This document shows, piece after piece, positions 33,601 through 46,063 of a DNA stretch of 64,000 nt. Below the pieces are notes generated by a model. The model worked only from the letters and a program-made list of their open reading frames with translations. It did not search any database and had not been told where the DNA came from. Position 1 is the first letter of the stretch, and the number at the start of each line of letters is the position of its first letter. The stretch is from Paragordius varius. Its lineage: Eukaryota; Nematomorpha. The stretch covers positions 3,472,001 to 3,536,000 of the forward strand of contig OZ176057.1 of assembly GCA_964247055.1 (NCBI GenBank), read 5' to 3'. A program made the position numbers and the translations under genes.

Positions 33601-36209
33601 TTAGTTGTATAATTTCACGCCAATTTCGGGCCTTAAAATTAGGCGATTCCTTTTGGTTTGAAAACAAAGTGCCTCGACAAATCTTTAGCACAGGTAAAAA
33701 ATTTATAATTGAATATTTGAGCACATAAGTGTTTGTAACTAAAAACCCTTAATTATTTAAAAAATTGCCATTCAAACCGCGGACCTAAAGAGGCCTATTT
33801 ATGGCCTTGAATTTTTGATTTATTTGGAACATAAATATCTGCCAATGTGTCAAACTGTAAAATTTCTATATATATTATGGCCCTTGAGATAAGGAAAATT
33901 ATATATATATATATCACTTCAAATCTTCGTTAAAAATTATTTTTTGTTAAAAAGTTTTTTAAATCACTTTTATTTGCACACCATATTTTTACAAAAACGG
34001 TTCCATATGTTTCTGTAAAAAATATTTTGAAAAATTTGTTCCAATTAAATTGTTTTGGAATCAGTTCCATATATTTTTTAAAATAATAATAATATTTAAA
34101 AAATTCAGAAATTTTGTTAGAACCCTCAAACATAATGGTTACTAATAAAACCCTTTTTTAAATTTTATCATAAATCTTAAATGCTAGTTTCAGTCCCTAT
34201 TGATAAAATTTGGCAACTACATCCTTAAAAATCGAACATTGGTAGATTTTTCGGATTATCAATTGTTAAATTTAAATATCTTCCTAGGCAATAAATAATA
34301 TTTTTTAAAATTATTTTTTTAAAAATCACTCATAGTTATGATAAAATAATAGAAATGTATCTGTAAACACTTAATATTTCAAAATTGTTAATAATCAGTG
34401 TATGTGAAAAAAATCCAAGGGTAAAAAAGCATGGCTGTCTTATGCTTTTATGTTTTTGCATTTTGTCTGTATAATTTCAATTTTTGATGTATTCGGGTAA
34501 AGATATCTTTAATACTGACTTTTTGTGCATGGCATCCTTTTTTTAAATAACTCACTAAATAGTTAATAAGTTCCGAAAATGTGTCCATCTATATCATATT
34601 TAATTCGAAATAGTTTTTTTAGAACATCTGATAAAAATTCGGATAGCAAAGATGGATATGATTATCAAATATAATCATAAAAATTTAGGTATCATGAAAT
34701 AAAAATCTAAGGGCCATTTTTATTTAAGTTTATTTTTACTAATAGTAAACCGCGCTATATTAACCCAAATTCTCGAGAAAAACACATGGCTTACTATCGG
34801 GATCTGACCTCTATTTTGGAAAAATTAAATTTCGACACACTTTAAAAGATTATAACTAAAAATGTAGACGTCCTTATAAATCAGAAACGTGCAAAGATAA
34901 TTTATTGGTAAAATCAAATTAGGGAATCGGTTATTAGAGGGGGTGCATTATATCTAGTACATTTTTATTTTTTAACATCTAGATCAGTTAGCTGAAATAC
35001 GAAAAATTACATTATCCAAAATCATTTGTTCCAATATGGATGATATGCCAAGCATTCAAACTAAAGCATTTATGTTATCCAACGATGTTTGGTATATATA
35101 TATCATTAATTATATTTCATAAACTTTAAACCATCATGACCTTTTCCTTTAAGGCGCATGACAAATTTATTTATAAAAATTAAGATTACAAAAAAAGCTT
35201 ATTTCAAACTTTTTTACCGCCATCATTTTTCTTTAAATTTATTTAAGTCGCTAATATAACAGACATACAAATGATATTAGACTTAAAAAATATAAATATA
35301 ACTTTAGTGAGCTTTAAGTTGCAATTTTATCAACAAAAACTTGATTTTTATTGATTTTAAAATCAGCTGTTTAGCCCAATCATCAAGACTCTATAAATCA
35401 CACACCTGTTTGTTAAATAATTTTTAATTAAAATAACTATTAAAACAGTATTTCACAAGATTGGGCTATGGAAAAAACTACCCCAATATGTCATCTCGGA
35501 TAAAAAAGTGAAAAGGTCATGAAGTATTAAATATATTCTCAGAAAAGAGGCATGTTTTGTCAATATGAAAGAAAAGGTTAAAAGAAAAACTTTTACCACT
35601 TAAAACAATTTTTTCTAGATTGCCAAAATTCAAAAAGCGAATCGAAAAATTTGTTCAAGAAATTATTTTTACTTAAATTTCGTAATATTTTATGTAAGAA
35701 ATTTCTGGTGGGCTGCAGAAATATTTTGGAAGACCGCATGCCACCCACGGGCCGCGTGGCCGACACCCTTAACTAGAATAAAAGTTTAATTTTCTGCTAT
35801 TAGCCAAATTAACAAATCGCATTTTTCGCACAAATAAATTTTAATACCAAACGTGTGTACTAATTTTCATATGTTCTTATGTTATAATAATGCTAAACGC
35901 AATATATTTTAAGAATTTACTTTTAAAGCTATTATATTTGTTTGATTCCATGCCACAAAGATTACTAGTAAGTTTTGAACGAAGTCCATAATAATGCTAA
36001 ATTAACATATTTCCAATTAATATATTTAATTTATATGAACTGTTACATTCGAAATTGATTATGACATAATCGTTTTTTAAATTTTTACTGCAACGTTAAT
36101 TTTTGGGAAAATTATTTGTTCCAAACTATATATATAACTTTTTAGGAATCCTATAACTGATTGTTCTGTGCTGCCTTATATCGATTTCGAGGCATGGACT
36201 GAAGGCTAA
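21646..36209 (+). CDS. Secreted animal haem peroxidase, 13 exons, complete
   Basis: Exons: 21646-21754, 21883-21999, 22975-23151, 24228-24377, 24472-24576, 24843-24965, 31267-31402, 31627-31897, 32251-32431, 32659-32824, 34983-35091 and 36146-36209, with 33524-33693 between the tenth and the 34983 exon. All junctions are GT-AG and in phase; the total is 1878 nt, 625 residues plus stop. Residues 1-36 form a leader with a hydrophobic run (FYVFFGVVIH). Family motifs run in order: LWGQFIDHD with distal His125, Gln121 and the haem-linking Asp124; the calcium loop SSFIDGS (195-201); GDDRFAEQ with catalytic Arg264 and Glu267; REHN; YRFGHS with proximal His369; and NILRGRDHGLP with Asn464. The residue matching the myeloperoxidase haem-linked Met is Gln268, as in most invertebrate members. 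It should oxidise substrates with hydrogen peroxide outside the cell (matrix cross-linking or defence); peroxinectin- or chorion-peroxidase-like. Intron 6 carries a LINE and a hAT. Confidence 0.95.
22362..22877. repeat. 0.55-kb TA-flanked MITE, copy 2 (peroxidase intron 2)
   Basis: Ends GTCCTTCGATTCAAATTGGG and, inverted, ACACTTCGATTCAAATTGGG; TA on both sides (22360-22361, 22878-22879). It is in the opposite orientation to 19430-19986. The minus-strand ORF 22500-22730 belongs to it. Confidence 0.75.
23425..23643. mobile_element. 219-bp hAT MITE with exact target duplication
   Basis: Terminal repeats CAGAGGCGTAG and, inverted, CAGAGGCGCAG, followed by G/C-rich tracts. The 8-bp target AAACTGTT is repeated exactly at 23417-23424 and 23644-23651. 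It sits in intron 3 of the peroxidase gene and has no coding capacity. Its subterminal sequence differs from the other hAT families here. Confidence 0.88.
25265..28425 (-). mobile_element. RTE-clade LINE, near full length, broken
   Basis: Inserted in peroxidase intron 6 in antisense. The 5' region (about 27950-28425) is less A+T-rich and non-coding. The endonuclease part is recognisable at about 27340-27480 as SDILLIGGDYNGHIG and YEGIHGGVGIGSRN, typical of RTE elements. A reverse-transcriptase piece at 26227-26505 reads SVLHKHATKLFEVIIERKIR and QFGFQQGVSNSEAIF. The 3' end near 25265-25320 has GATGAT-like short repeats, common in RTE tails. Several frame breaks and stops. The length of about 3.1 kb is close to that of a full RTE element. 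Confidence 0.85.
28527..30898 (-). mobile_element. hAT DNA transposon (GTF2IRD2/Charlie-like)
   Basis: Left end CAGTGGTACTCACC and inverted right end CAGTATTCAAACCGCGGCCC; the right subterminal region is a G/C-rich palindromic block (GCGGCCCGCGGGCCGC). The flanking octamers TGTTTATA and TTTTTTTT agree at only five of eight places, so the target duplication is uncertain. It carries one transposase gene on the minus strand and lies next to the RTE LINE in the same intron. Confidence 0.85.
28758..30537 (-). pseudogene. hAT transposase with one frameshift and one stop
   Basis: The N-terminal part (30537 to about 30300) has a zinc-finger-like CLICKDN and RHFKIHH pattern. A frameshift near 30300 separates it from the next piece, and a TAA at about 30114-30116 separates that from the intact 443-codon remainder (30089-28758, same frame). 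The long part has the hAT catalytic signposts NAIDSGTDI, ICTDGCPSMIG and, near the C-terminus, STYTCETAYSKMKYIKNTYR with the hATC dimerisation region. The similarity in my reading is to the transposase-derived part of GTF2IRD2 and related hAT proteins (for example YLCDITYKLSTFNTSLQG). With only two lesions it is probably fairly young but not active. Confidence 0.9.
33694..34982. other. Peroxidase intron without recognised insertions
   Basis: Intron between the exons ending at 33693 and starting at 34983. A+T-rich; no element ends or extra exons found. The minus-strand ORF at 33930-34133 is composed of low-complexity sequence. Confidence 0.5.
35580..35771. repeat. Fragment of the 0.24-kb hAT MITE family
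   Basis: Inverted relative to 44178-44418: it shares ACTTAAATTTCGTAA, the AAACAATTTTT region and a G/C-rich end with CCACGGGCCGCG and GCCGACACCC. Only one terminus is clear. It lies in the last peroxidase intron. Confidence 0.5.
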
Positions 36210-37039
36210 AACGATATATACCCATACCTTTATGCTTTGGCTATTAAATGCTGATTATTTCATTGATATTTTACATTTTATTGTATACCATACCGTTTTT
36301 TGTGCAATACTTTTACGACATTAGAAATTTTATAAAACATAGTTTCAAATTTGTGGGTTAGTTATTTTAAAATTTATTGTTGTCACATTTTAGGTTTTAT
36401 TTATTTGTTTATTCAAAATTTGTATACGCATTTGTAAAAAAAATTATTTGCTATTGTTATTTGCTATGCATGTATTTCATTTAGCTGCCTGCCTCAAGTG
36501 CATTTCATGTGATAATTTATATATTTTTTTCAGACACATCTTAATAAATTTACTATATAAATGTTACAAAATTTTTGACTAACTTTGAAAGTACAATTTT
36601 TTAGGAACAAACATGAACAATTAATTTAGTTTGGGGCTAAATTATAAATAGAACTTTTGTTGAAGAGGGATGAAAGAGTTATTACTATTATTAAATTTTA
36701 TTATCAATAAGAAGATGATAAAAAACAGAATTTTTCCTAGAATTTCATAAAATATATATAACATTATGCATGAATCATTTAAAATTTTGTATAAGAGCTG
36801 TCCAATACTTAGCTTTGTTTTTTGTGCGTGCCGCCTCTCTTAGAAAATATGTTTTATAACTTTATTAACATTTTGAAATTAAAGTGCTGCATATTCATAT
36901 ATAAATAAATACAACAAGATCTTCTTATTTAATTAAAATTATATTTTCAAAATTTATCTCTACTTTTCATTTTTTTGATAACAAAAGTTAATTAAAATTA
37001 ATTCTTTTTTACTCTAAAAAGGGAGCTATATATAAAAAT
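36210..37039. other. Intergenic spacer between peroxidase and glycoprotein genes
   Basis: About 830 bp of A+T-rich sequence. It must hold the 3' end of the peroxidase transcript and the promoter of the next gene, but I see no clear signal for either. Confidence 0.4.
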
Positions 37040-40000
37040 ATGCCTTCGATGTTGCATTTAAAAAATATTATAGTCATTTTAATTGTGAATTTTTACCTAT
37101 CGTGTGGTCTAACTATTACAACGCAATGGAATTCAACTTCTATACCGGGTAAAATTTCTTTAATAAAATCGATTTTTATTAACTATTTTAAAATTTAAGT
37201 TTTATAAATTCATTTCCGTTTAATAAGACTAAACATTTTAAAATGATCTGTTTCAACAGTGTTTTGTTTTACATTTTGTAATGCTACTTCCATACCCCAA
37301 AGCAATTTATTTTACATTGGGCTGACTCAAAATTATGCATGGAATGGTTTTATAACCGCATTAAAAAATACGTAAAATATCCGTGGCTTACATTTTTGCC
37401 GCATTTTTTTATCATTTTTGCATTAGAGTACAAAATAACATAAAAATTAGATTTTTGCTATTTAATTATAAGATTTGATTATTTCAAATCGTTACAATCG
37501 GATTTAAGCAATTTAAACATGCTTTTTTATCAAATATATTTATTTAATGCATGGATCTTTTAGCAAATATAATTTGATTTAAATATCGTTATTAAAAATT
37601 ACTTGTCCAGTTCAAAAATATCAATATTGGAATTTTTCTTAATTTCAAGCGTAATTAATTAGTAACATAGGATAGAAGCCCGGCCCAAGGCGAACTTCAG
37701 ATATGGACTTAAGCTATTTGCTAGTTCTGTCGGTTGAAATATGATGAAAAAACCCATTTTTTGATACCCTAATAAAGTGCCGCAAAAACGATAAAAAATT
37801 ATTGTTTATTTGTTATCAAAAAACCTTTTTCCGATTTCAAAAGGGTTGTTAAAACATAAAAACGGTTACGGATTTTTCAAAATTAAATATATTTTTTTTC
37901 ATTAATTCCATTTAAGAATTAGCTGAAAATGAGACTCGCTCTGATATTAATAACAAGAAGTTTTTAAACACTTCAATCACCTTGGGACAAAACATTAGTA
38001 ATATAGTTAATTTAACTTATGCCGCAAACCATTCTAAACATCCCCCAAACAGCTCCTTATTTCAGGATTCAGAAAATTTTAAATCAACCAACACATCAGA
38101 TTTAAATTTAAATCCTAATCAAGACAACGAAACCAACGTTTTATTTGACAAAGCTAATCATACAAAAGCGGAAAATATCGACATTGTAACTACACCAGTA
38201 AGAGGGATAGAGACGAATATTGTAAATTTGGGTAATCTTTTTTTTCAAATAATTCAAAAATAAGCATTTTTTGAAAAAAAGTCAAAAACTAATTTTTTTA
38301 TTTAAATTTCAGGCCATCGCCCTACCAAGTAACTGGAATAGAGATGTAAATTGGTGTCACAGATTACATATTCCGTTATAATGAATAAAATCAAGGATTA
38401 AACATGGTTTATATAAATATAACATAAAATATTACTTTTGGCGAGCAAACACTTAAGTTAAACCTTTTTATAGGATCAGGACATACTAACCTCCCAAAGG
38501 AAGTATATTTATCCTTTGTTTAAGAATAAAAATATTTTAAAAAGATATTATTACTACATAGATGCTTAATATATTATTTTAGGATTACACGTGCAGAAAA
38601 AGCGAAATCCTGGTCATAAACGATTTCATATTCATTTTACATCGTATAATAAATATCAAACTTTACGAAATGATAATAGCACTAAAGATCGTCGAATTCA
38701 GTATGTTGTGAATCGAATTGGTTCAAATGATAAGCAAACTATATTGGTAACAAAATTTATTTGCTATTTTTATTTATAAAATATTAATATGGTAAGCTGA
38801 AATTTACTAATATTAAAGTATCTAGTTTTAAATTTTTTAACCTAGCACTTAGATTTTTTATTTTTCTTTTAGGGTGCTTTTGCCTTTAAAGATTATAACT
38901 TTACACAACAAGGGATATACGAGGTAAGAGCTCAGATGTCAAACTCACAAAATTCTCAAGAATATGAATCGAATTCCGCCTATATATCGATTGGTAATTT
39001 TTGATTATGCAATGAATTCTTATTAGTTGTAATATTGGGTTTCAAGAAGCCGCAACTTTATAAGTAAGAATCGAATCTTTATAGTCCTAAACTATTTCAA
39101 CCCCATTTGAATAAAATAAATAGGGTTGTCAATGACATTATTTTCCCTGATTTAATAAAGAAGAATCAATCGATTTTCTATTTAAATCGGCCCTTTTTAC
39201 TTTTTGAAACTACAAAAAAATAAACACCACGTCGTAATATTAAATCTTAACCATGTGGCTATTATAATGTTAAAATTTTTGAACCATGTATTTATTAAGT
39301 TTGTATGTGTACAGGTTGTGGAATTTTATACTTAAATTAAAAGGAAAATTATTTGATAAAAAATTTAAACTGACTAATTCTTTTGGCGAAAAAATGTGTA
39401 AAACCGGGGCCATGATTGAAACCAGAGAAAAATATGCGTATGTTGAAAAGAAAAGTTTAAAACGGCTATGCAATCAGGAAATATTATTTAGTCTAAAATC
39501 TTTTATATTTAATTTCATATTTTTCGTAAAAAATCCTTATTTAGGAAACTGTGCATTATTATCCAATGTGACGACATGTTTGCAAAACAAGACAACAGCC
39601 TCGGTTGAACAAAATTTATGTAGGGACACAGTTTGTTTTATGTATCCTAATGCCAAATGTCGCGTAGTAGCAAGCAATGTTACCCCAGTTAATCAAGATT
39701 TAATAGATGTTATTAATTCAACTCTCAGTCGTAAAAAGCCAAAAGGAGAAAGCTTGCAAACAGATCAAACAACCAACTTCAATGCCAAAGGAAATTGTGG
39801 ATATTGTCCTGCTATTGAATTTGTAGATGAAGACGACACAGTTGTTGATTGCAAAAGTAATTATTTATAGTATATTTTGAGATAATGTTTTCATGACTCT
39901 TTCACATGGTCAAATTTGAGTCAAATCAATGTTTGATTCACATGGCTTTAATTTACAAAATATATACTTATTACCTCTCCCTTTATCTACCTTTGAAAAA

Positions 40001-43000
40001 AAATGCAAAGAGATTTAAATCCTTAAAAAATCGTTTATTCACGTCCAGATACTGCATTCGGATTAATTTACGATATAAACCACCATTTTTTGCCGCATTT
40101 TCTTGGTATGTTAAAGATATTCAGATCCTGTACGATGATTCTCCACCAAGTAGCTTTGAGTTTTTCTTTTGGTTTAAGGCAGGGATGTGTAAATGATTTT
40201 TTTTACATATGAGATTATACTATAGATCGTCGGCAATTTTTTTGGAGGTGGCCGTTTTTAAAAATAGAAAATTTTGGACCAGCCCTTAGCTTGAAAATTT
40301 GATTAAAATAGTACTTTATATAGTATATTAATAAAATGGAAAAAAATTATTCCTAACACTAGCTTGCCCTGTCACAACTCGCTGTGATTTAGTCTCTCCG
40401 ATAATTATTCTTAATAATTTGCAATAAATAGAGTTGATTGAGATAAAAAAAATAAAAAAAATATTTAATAAAAAGAATGATTATTCTTTTACGGGTTTTT
40501 GCATAAACACAAATATTGTCTCGAAATTGACCTTAAAATTGTCCCTTTTTAAGTTAATATTCAACTATGATTGGAATTATTTTGAGTTTTCGTTTTACGA
40601 AATTATACTTAAAAGTTTAGAAATTGTGTTCATACACCTGGGATCAAGGGATATAAAAAGTAAATCATTTGTGGTCCCTTTATAAAGGTAAGAATGATAT
40701 TATACAAACTCCCCAGTAATTTGTTAAACTGAACACGTGAGGCTTTTTAAGATTTTTGAAAATCAGCTCCAAAACTACGCCTATTTTGTATAGCGTCTTA
40801 GAAACCGGACCTTTATACATAGACCTATATGGAAAAAGCGCTGAGTCAAATTCTTTGCATTTATAGGGAAAATATTTGGAATCATCTTTGATACCATTTT
40901 CTCATGGGTTATTTGGGTTATTCAAAAAATACATCAACACTACATAATCATTATATGATGGCGTATTTTTAGGACAGGCCCAAATTAACTACTAAAAAAC
41001 GTCTGACCTCATACCTGGTTACATGTAATATTTCAATTTTAATAAGCTCATATGGCTTCATAAACTTTCTGTAAGCTCCAAAACAACGCAATTTCTATAT
41101 AGTGGCTCAGTTTTTGGCGGGTATCTCCTACCCAGGGGCAAGTATAAAAGCGTTGGGCAAAATTTTTGCCTTTTTATGGGGAATATCTAGAATATTCATG
41201 GATTCCATATGTTTCAATCAGTCTCATAGATTTTCTGAGTTTGGCTCCAAAGGCATGCTGTATCGATGTGTTGACGCAGTTTTACGCGAGTAGCTCCGTA
41301 ACCAGGGAAACAAAAAACGCTCGATTAAAATTTTTGTCATTTGGGTAATACCTGGAATCATGATTGATTCCATATGCTCTTGTGGGATTAATTACCTCAA
41401 AATTAATAAGTCATTCTATGGTGGAGCATTTCCAGTACAAGGGCCTAATTAACAGTTAATGTACAAAAAACCGAAATTTTTCCTTTTTACTGGTAATTTC
41501 AGGCCCTTATTAAACTTATATGGCCTGATAAAATATTTTAAAATTAACTCTTAAACGCAATTTCGATATGGTGTCGCAGTTTTAGGCGTGTAACTCCCTA
41601 ACCACAGGCTGATAGAAAAGACTTTTGCGGAGAATACCTGGAATCATCATTCATTCCTTCTTAATAGTTTTTGGTAGTATGGCTACAAAAGTAAATAATA
41701 GTTCAATGATAGCGTTTTTAAAGCGTAAACGGCCTAATTAACGGCTAATTTAAAACGCTCCACTTAAATTTTTGCCTTTTTACGGGTAATATTTCAAACC
41801 CTTAATAAACTTATGTGGCCTGATAAGTTTTGTATTAACTCCTTAACAATTCAATTAATATATGGTGGCGCAGTTTTAGGCGCGTAGCTATCTACCCAGA
41901 GGCTGATACAAAAGCGCTAGATTAGAATTTTTGCCTTATTACGAATAATACTTGGAATCATGATTGATTCCATATGCTCTCATTAGCTAAAAATCATTCT
42001 ATGGTGGCGCATTTTTCAGGGCATGAAGGGCCTAATTGAGGGCTAATTTTAAAAAAATGCCTTGTTACGGGTAATATTTTAAGCAGCTATTGAACTCATA
42101 TGGCCTGATAGGATTTCTGAAATTTAGCCCCAAAGGCACGCTATTTCGATATGACGGGTCAGTTTTTAGCGGATACCTCCTTACCTGGCAGCCAATATAA
42201 AAGGAACGCTCGACTAAAATCCTTTTAATAAGGAATACCTGGAATTCTTAATGAGTTTTTACGTTCCAATACCTTGGGCGTAAAATAGAATAATTATTTT
42301 GTGGACTTAGTTTTTTTGAAAAAATGGCATTTTATAGGGGGAGCGGGTAAAAGAGGGACTAAATTAAAAAAGCGAGCACCCACTATGTTTGGCGCAAAAA
42401 AAAGTAAAAAAAATTATATTTGAAATCGAATGGTCCAGCACGTTTCCCGGGAAAATTGTCTTAAAGACACAATTTTTGACTTCTGTTTTCAAAAAAACCC
42501 GTTTTTTACATGGGGTGGGCCAGAACTGGGGGCCTCAAATAAGGGCTAAGCCATTGTCGGGGCATCCATTAATGATTATTTTTATCAAGATTTGTATCTG
42601 AATGGGTCTACGGGTTTTCCGGAAATAGATCACAAAGCCACAACTTTCTATTTTTATTATTCCTAACATTTCATGCTACATAATAATAATAATAATAATA
42701 ATAATGTGACATAAGCAATTTTGCACACTTTTTTAATTAATCTAAAAATAATTTTTTTTAAATTTTCTAAATGCTATGACGAGCTATATAAAAACACCCA
42801 GCGAGCCAAATTTGATTCGCGAGCCCTAGGTTTCCGACTCCTGCTATAGATCTTTATATGTGACTAAAGTAGCCGAACTCTATAATTGTTTTAGTTTGCG
42901 TTAGCTTCAGTTTTGGTGATAATAAATATTGAATAAGAAATGTTTAATTCAAGACATTTCAACATATATAGTTTAAAAATATCTGCTAATTCCAATAAAA

Positions 43001-43093
43001 ACTTATATCCGAAGCTCTTAACTACATTTGTAGGGATATACTAGGTTAATTATCCAAATGATGTTATTATTATTGGTTTTAATAAGATCATAT

Positions 43094-43166
<73 letters not shown>

Positions 43167-45951
43167 TGGGCATCTATTAAAATTGATCACAATATATAAA
43201 ATTAGAATAAATTTATTGTTTTTTTTAATAAATTTAAAGTAATATCAAGACATACAAGTACGGTCACAACTTATTTACCAAAATTCCAATATTTACCATA
43301 AACTACGACTTTAAATACCCAAAAGCTAATATATAAATTCGGTAGATTATTTTAAATTAAAATTTAAATTATGAGAACTTTGAATTAAAATAGTTATATT
43401 AAACACCTAATTATTAAACATTACATTTTATATACATGTATCTGTATATGCGCAATTTATCTCTTAGATGAATTATTGTTAATTGATCAAATTTTCTTGG
43501 CGACAAGGGAAAAATTAAGTAATTCAACCTCGGCCCCAATCAATACTGACAAATATTTGATCAAATTTAATTTAACTAATCCCTTTACCAATATATTTTC
43601 CAACAAAACCTCAATCACCACTAATAATACCATAATTGATGCTAATATAAAAAGTAATAATGATACGCTTATGGGAACTGAAAAGGAAGGTATTGAGAAG
43701 AGTGTTGTAATGGGAATTAATGAATCTCAGCATCAGGGCTACGTATACGAAATTCAACATACCCATATGTATCCAGAAAACTTTTTTGTGACTACCCGTA
43801 AGGTAAAACATTCTGAGTATTTATCATATCTTATTGTTTTATATGATGTAAGCGAATTGGTTAAACTATTATATCCACCTCCCCGTGATTAATATTTCCA
43901 ATAATCTTAAATTTTTAAATTTAAGTTAAGTTTTGGAGAAACTATTAAATTATATATAATTACACTGTGACTTTTGGGGTTGGACGCCAATGTTATTTTT
44001 TGGACTGATACGTTACACATAATCAGGGTAATAAGTTTACAATATATAAACACAGGAAAAAATGTGGTTTTCACAACTAACAGAAAAAAAAATAAGATTT
44101 TCTTAGTTCAATAATGAGAGTTAAACGAGAGGTAATTAAAAAACTGGGAATAATTTTAGTGAAAATAAAATTTGAAGCAAGGGCGTCCAACACGCGGCCG
44201 CCAAAATATTTTTACCCGCGAGATATTTCAAATATAAAAATTTACGAAATTTAAGTAAATTGATTTCTTAATTAAATTTTCTGATAAGTCTTTCCGAATT
44301 TTTCCAATGAACCAGCAAAAATTGTTAAAACAAATACTATTCTTTAAGTGGTAAGTTTAAATTCTTATAATTTGTTTGTAAATTCCGGCCCCTGAAGCAT
44401 TTGTGTTGGACAACCCTAATTTAAAGCATGATTCTTATTTTCAAAATTCACGGATAACAGCCCAAAATTGGTTATATAATGAATTTAGAACCAAATTTTA
44501 ATATAAAAACAGCTTTTAATATATTACCATAAAACTAAATAATTTAATTTGTTTCCATTTATTTCGCCTTTTAATTAAGGTATCATGTATAAAAAATAAT
44601 TTTAAATTTTTTATATATTGATTGCTTGAGATATAATTTTTACAATAATAACTTTTACCAATAACTAGGATCACGCTATATGGCATTTTAAATTTTAACA
44701 AGATTTTGCGTAACGTTTTATTACCATTTTATAATCTAGAGCTATTCAAAATTTTAAAAGACATAAAAAAATAATGGGCTTTTAATATTTATTTTATGGC
44801 CTTTTAGCTGCATATGATCTCCGTTTTTTTACTGAATGTAAAATTTTAAAAAAATCGTCATCTAAAACTTTTTAGTTTTCATTTTTTTACTTCGGATCCT
44901 TTATCGATACAACAAGCAAAAATACGCATGTTAATTTACACATTGAATTATCAAAATTTTTAATATTTGAACATAGAAAACAAAAATAAATAAATAAAGA
45001 TTTGTTTGTTATTTTTGTACATTAATCAAAAACTTTTAAAATTGTAGTTTATCTACAAATCTAAGATCTACAAATCCTCATAATCCAATCAACAAAATTT
45101 AAAAGTTAATTCAGTGTAACTAGATTGAACAACATAATAAAAGATTTGTATGAATAATATCAAAATAAGGGTAGTTTCCATAAAATTATTTATATAACTA
45201 TATATCGCGTGATGTAAGATTCGTTGAATACAAGAATACAGCCATCTCTTTATTTGTGTTAAAACTATGACAAAAATATTTTATTTTTTTATAGAATCAA
45301 ATCACATTTTCAAATGTTACCGATTCTATCGATTGTTTCCAAGTTGTACCAATCTTTGAAGCGACAAATGTCACCGTTGACATGGCAACCATGAAATTTT
45401 GCTATGTGAATGTGGGCACAACAAAAGGTAATATTTTACCCTACTTTTGCGTGATGAAACCACAATTCGTTAATAATAGTGGGCAAACGATATAAAATTA
45501 AATGTTAAATAATGTTCGCTTAAAAGTAAATAATTTTTAATCATGGTTGACTTTTTCTATTTTATTTTAGAGACACACTTTGGATGAGAAAAGGCATAAC
45601 TTGTAAAATTAATTAATCTGATAGCTTTTCATTTATAAACAAAAATTTTATAATTTTATAAAACTATCCCAAATGTTACCAGAACTTAAACAATCGTTTA
45701 TATATGATCGAATCCAATTCTTATATAATGCAATTTAAAAACCATATATTTTCAATTACATTATTAATTTTTAAGGCCTAAAATGGGTCAGAAATGGTAT
45801 GATCCCATCTGAAAATCAAGGCACTAATATTTGCTCCCATTGTGAAACCTTAAATCAGGTTGGAAAAACTGAAAATTTTGTGGAAAAAAACTATAGATGC
45901 TTTGGATGTGTCCCTACCCATTTCGCCAATTTAATCATAAAATCTATATAA
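37040..45951 (+). CDS. Secreted, heavily glycosylated 552-residue protein, unrecognised
   Basis: Exons: 37040-37148, 37923-38231, 38583-38746, 38873-38993, 39545-39856, 43468-43802, 45295-45427, 45776-45951; all GT-AG, all in phase, 1659 nt in total. Residues 1-23 form a signal peptide (KNIIVILIVNFYLSCG). Residues 37-139 are Asn/Ser/Thr-rich and low in cysteine. Residues 140-234 look like a beta-sandwich of PKD or Ig type: AFAFKDYNFTQQGIYEVRAQ resembles the F...G.Y.V strand of PKD domains. Residues 235-338 hold about nine cysteines. After a second Asn-rich spacer, residues 451-552 hold a second Cys cluster ending with SHCETL and RCFGC. More than twenty N-x-S/T sites. There is no transmembrane segment, so it is probably secreted. 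A PMEL/GPNMB-like protein is one possibility but is not supported by specific motifs. Confidence 0.8.
40045..40195 (+). mobile_element. Short LINE reverse-transcriptase remnant
   Basis: One frame reads LGMLKIFRSCTM and then FSFGLRQGCVN, which matches the reverse-transcriptase block before the catalytic YADD (usual form GVRQGCVLSP). The following sequence does not continue. It lies in intron 5 of the glycoprotein gene. Weak evidence from one motif. Confidence 0.45.
40228..42843. mobile_element. 2.6-kb hAT derivative with internal tandem modules
   Basis: The octamer CTATAGAT occurs exactly at 40220-40227 and 42844-42851. The right terminus inverted reads CAGGAGTCGGAAACC followed by GGGCTCGCG; the left terminus is worn (GTCGGCAATTTT). 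The interior shares sequence with 48202-49778 and contains at least five degenerate modules, each with AGCTCC, a GCAGTTTTAGGCG-type block (about 41103, 41278, 41577, 41870, 42150), a TTTTTGCCTTTTTACGGG block and CCTGGAATCATNATTGATTCC. No transposase. It lies in intron 5 of the glycoprotein gene. Confidence 0.75.
42682..42704. repeat. (AAT)n microsatellite
   Basis: About eight AAT units in a row, within the right part of the hAT derivative at 40228-42843. Confidence 0.85.
43083..43160. repeat. (TA)n microsatellite
   Basis: About 25 to 30 TA units preceded by TACATA repeats, in intron 5 of the glycoprotein gene. Other TA runs are near 9610, 16739, 31900 and 50356. Confidence 0.9.
44178..44418. 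mobile_element. 241-bp hAT MITE
   Basis: Left end CAAGGGCGTCCAACAC and inverted right end TTAGGGTTGTCCAACAC. The flanks ATTTGAAG (44170-44177) and ATTTAAAG (44419-44426) match at seven of eight places. The G/C-rich subterminal block GCGGCCGCC resembles the hAT at 28527-30898. A fragment of the same family is at 35580-35771. It lies in intron 6 of the glycoprotein gene. Confidence 0.75.
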
Positions 45952-46063
45952 TTGTTTATAAAAAAACGTTTTTTTAATACCTCATCAACTTTTTTGTATA
46001 CCTTATTAGTCAATATCAATTTTATCAATTACTTTTCTCAGGTTTACTTTATACTAGATTAGC

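Noticed and set aside
38321-38337. Small possible exon after a CAG acceptor in the glycoprotein gene (reading HRPT).
   Set aside because: Its phase does not fit: skipping it keeps the whole chain in frame, including it breaks the frame.
39906-40196. 96-codon open frame after glycoprotein exon 5, considered as an extra exon.
   Set aside because: No acceptor in the needed phase; a different frame in the same stretch shows a reverse-transcriptase motif, so it is more likely LINE debris.
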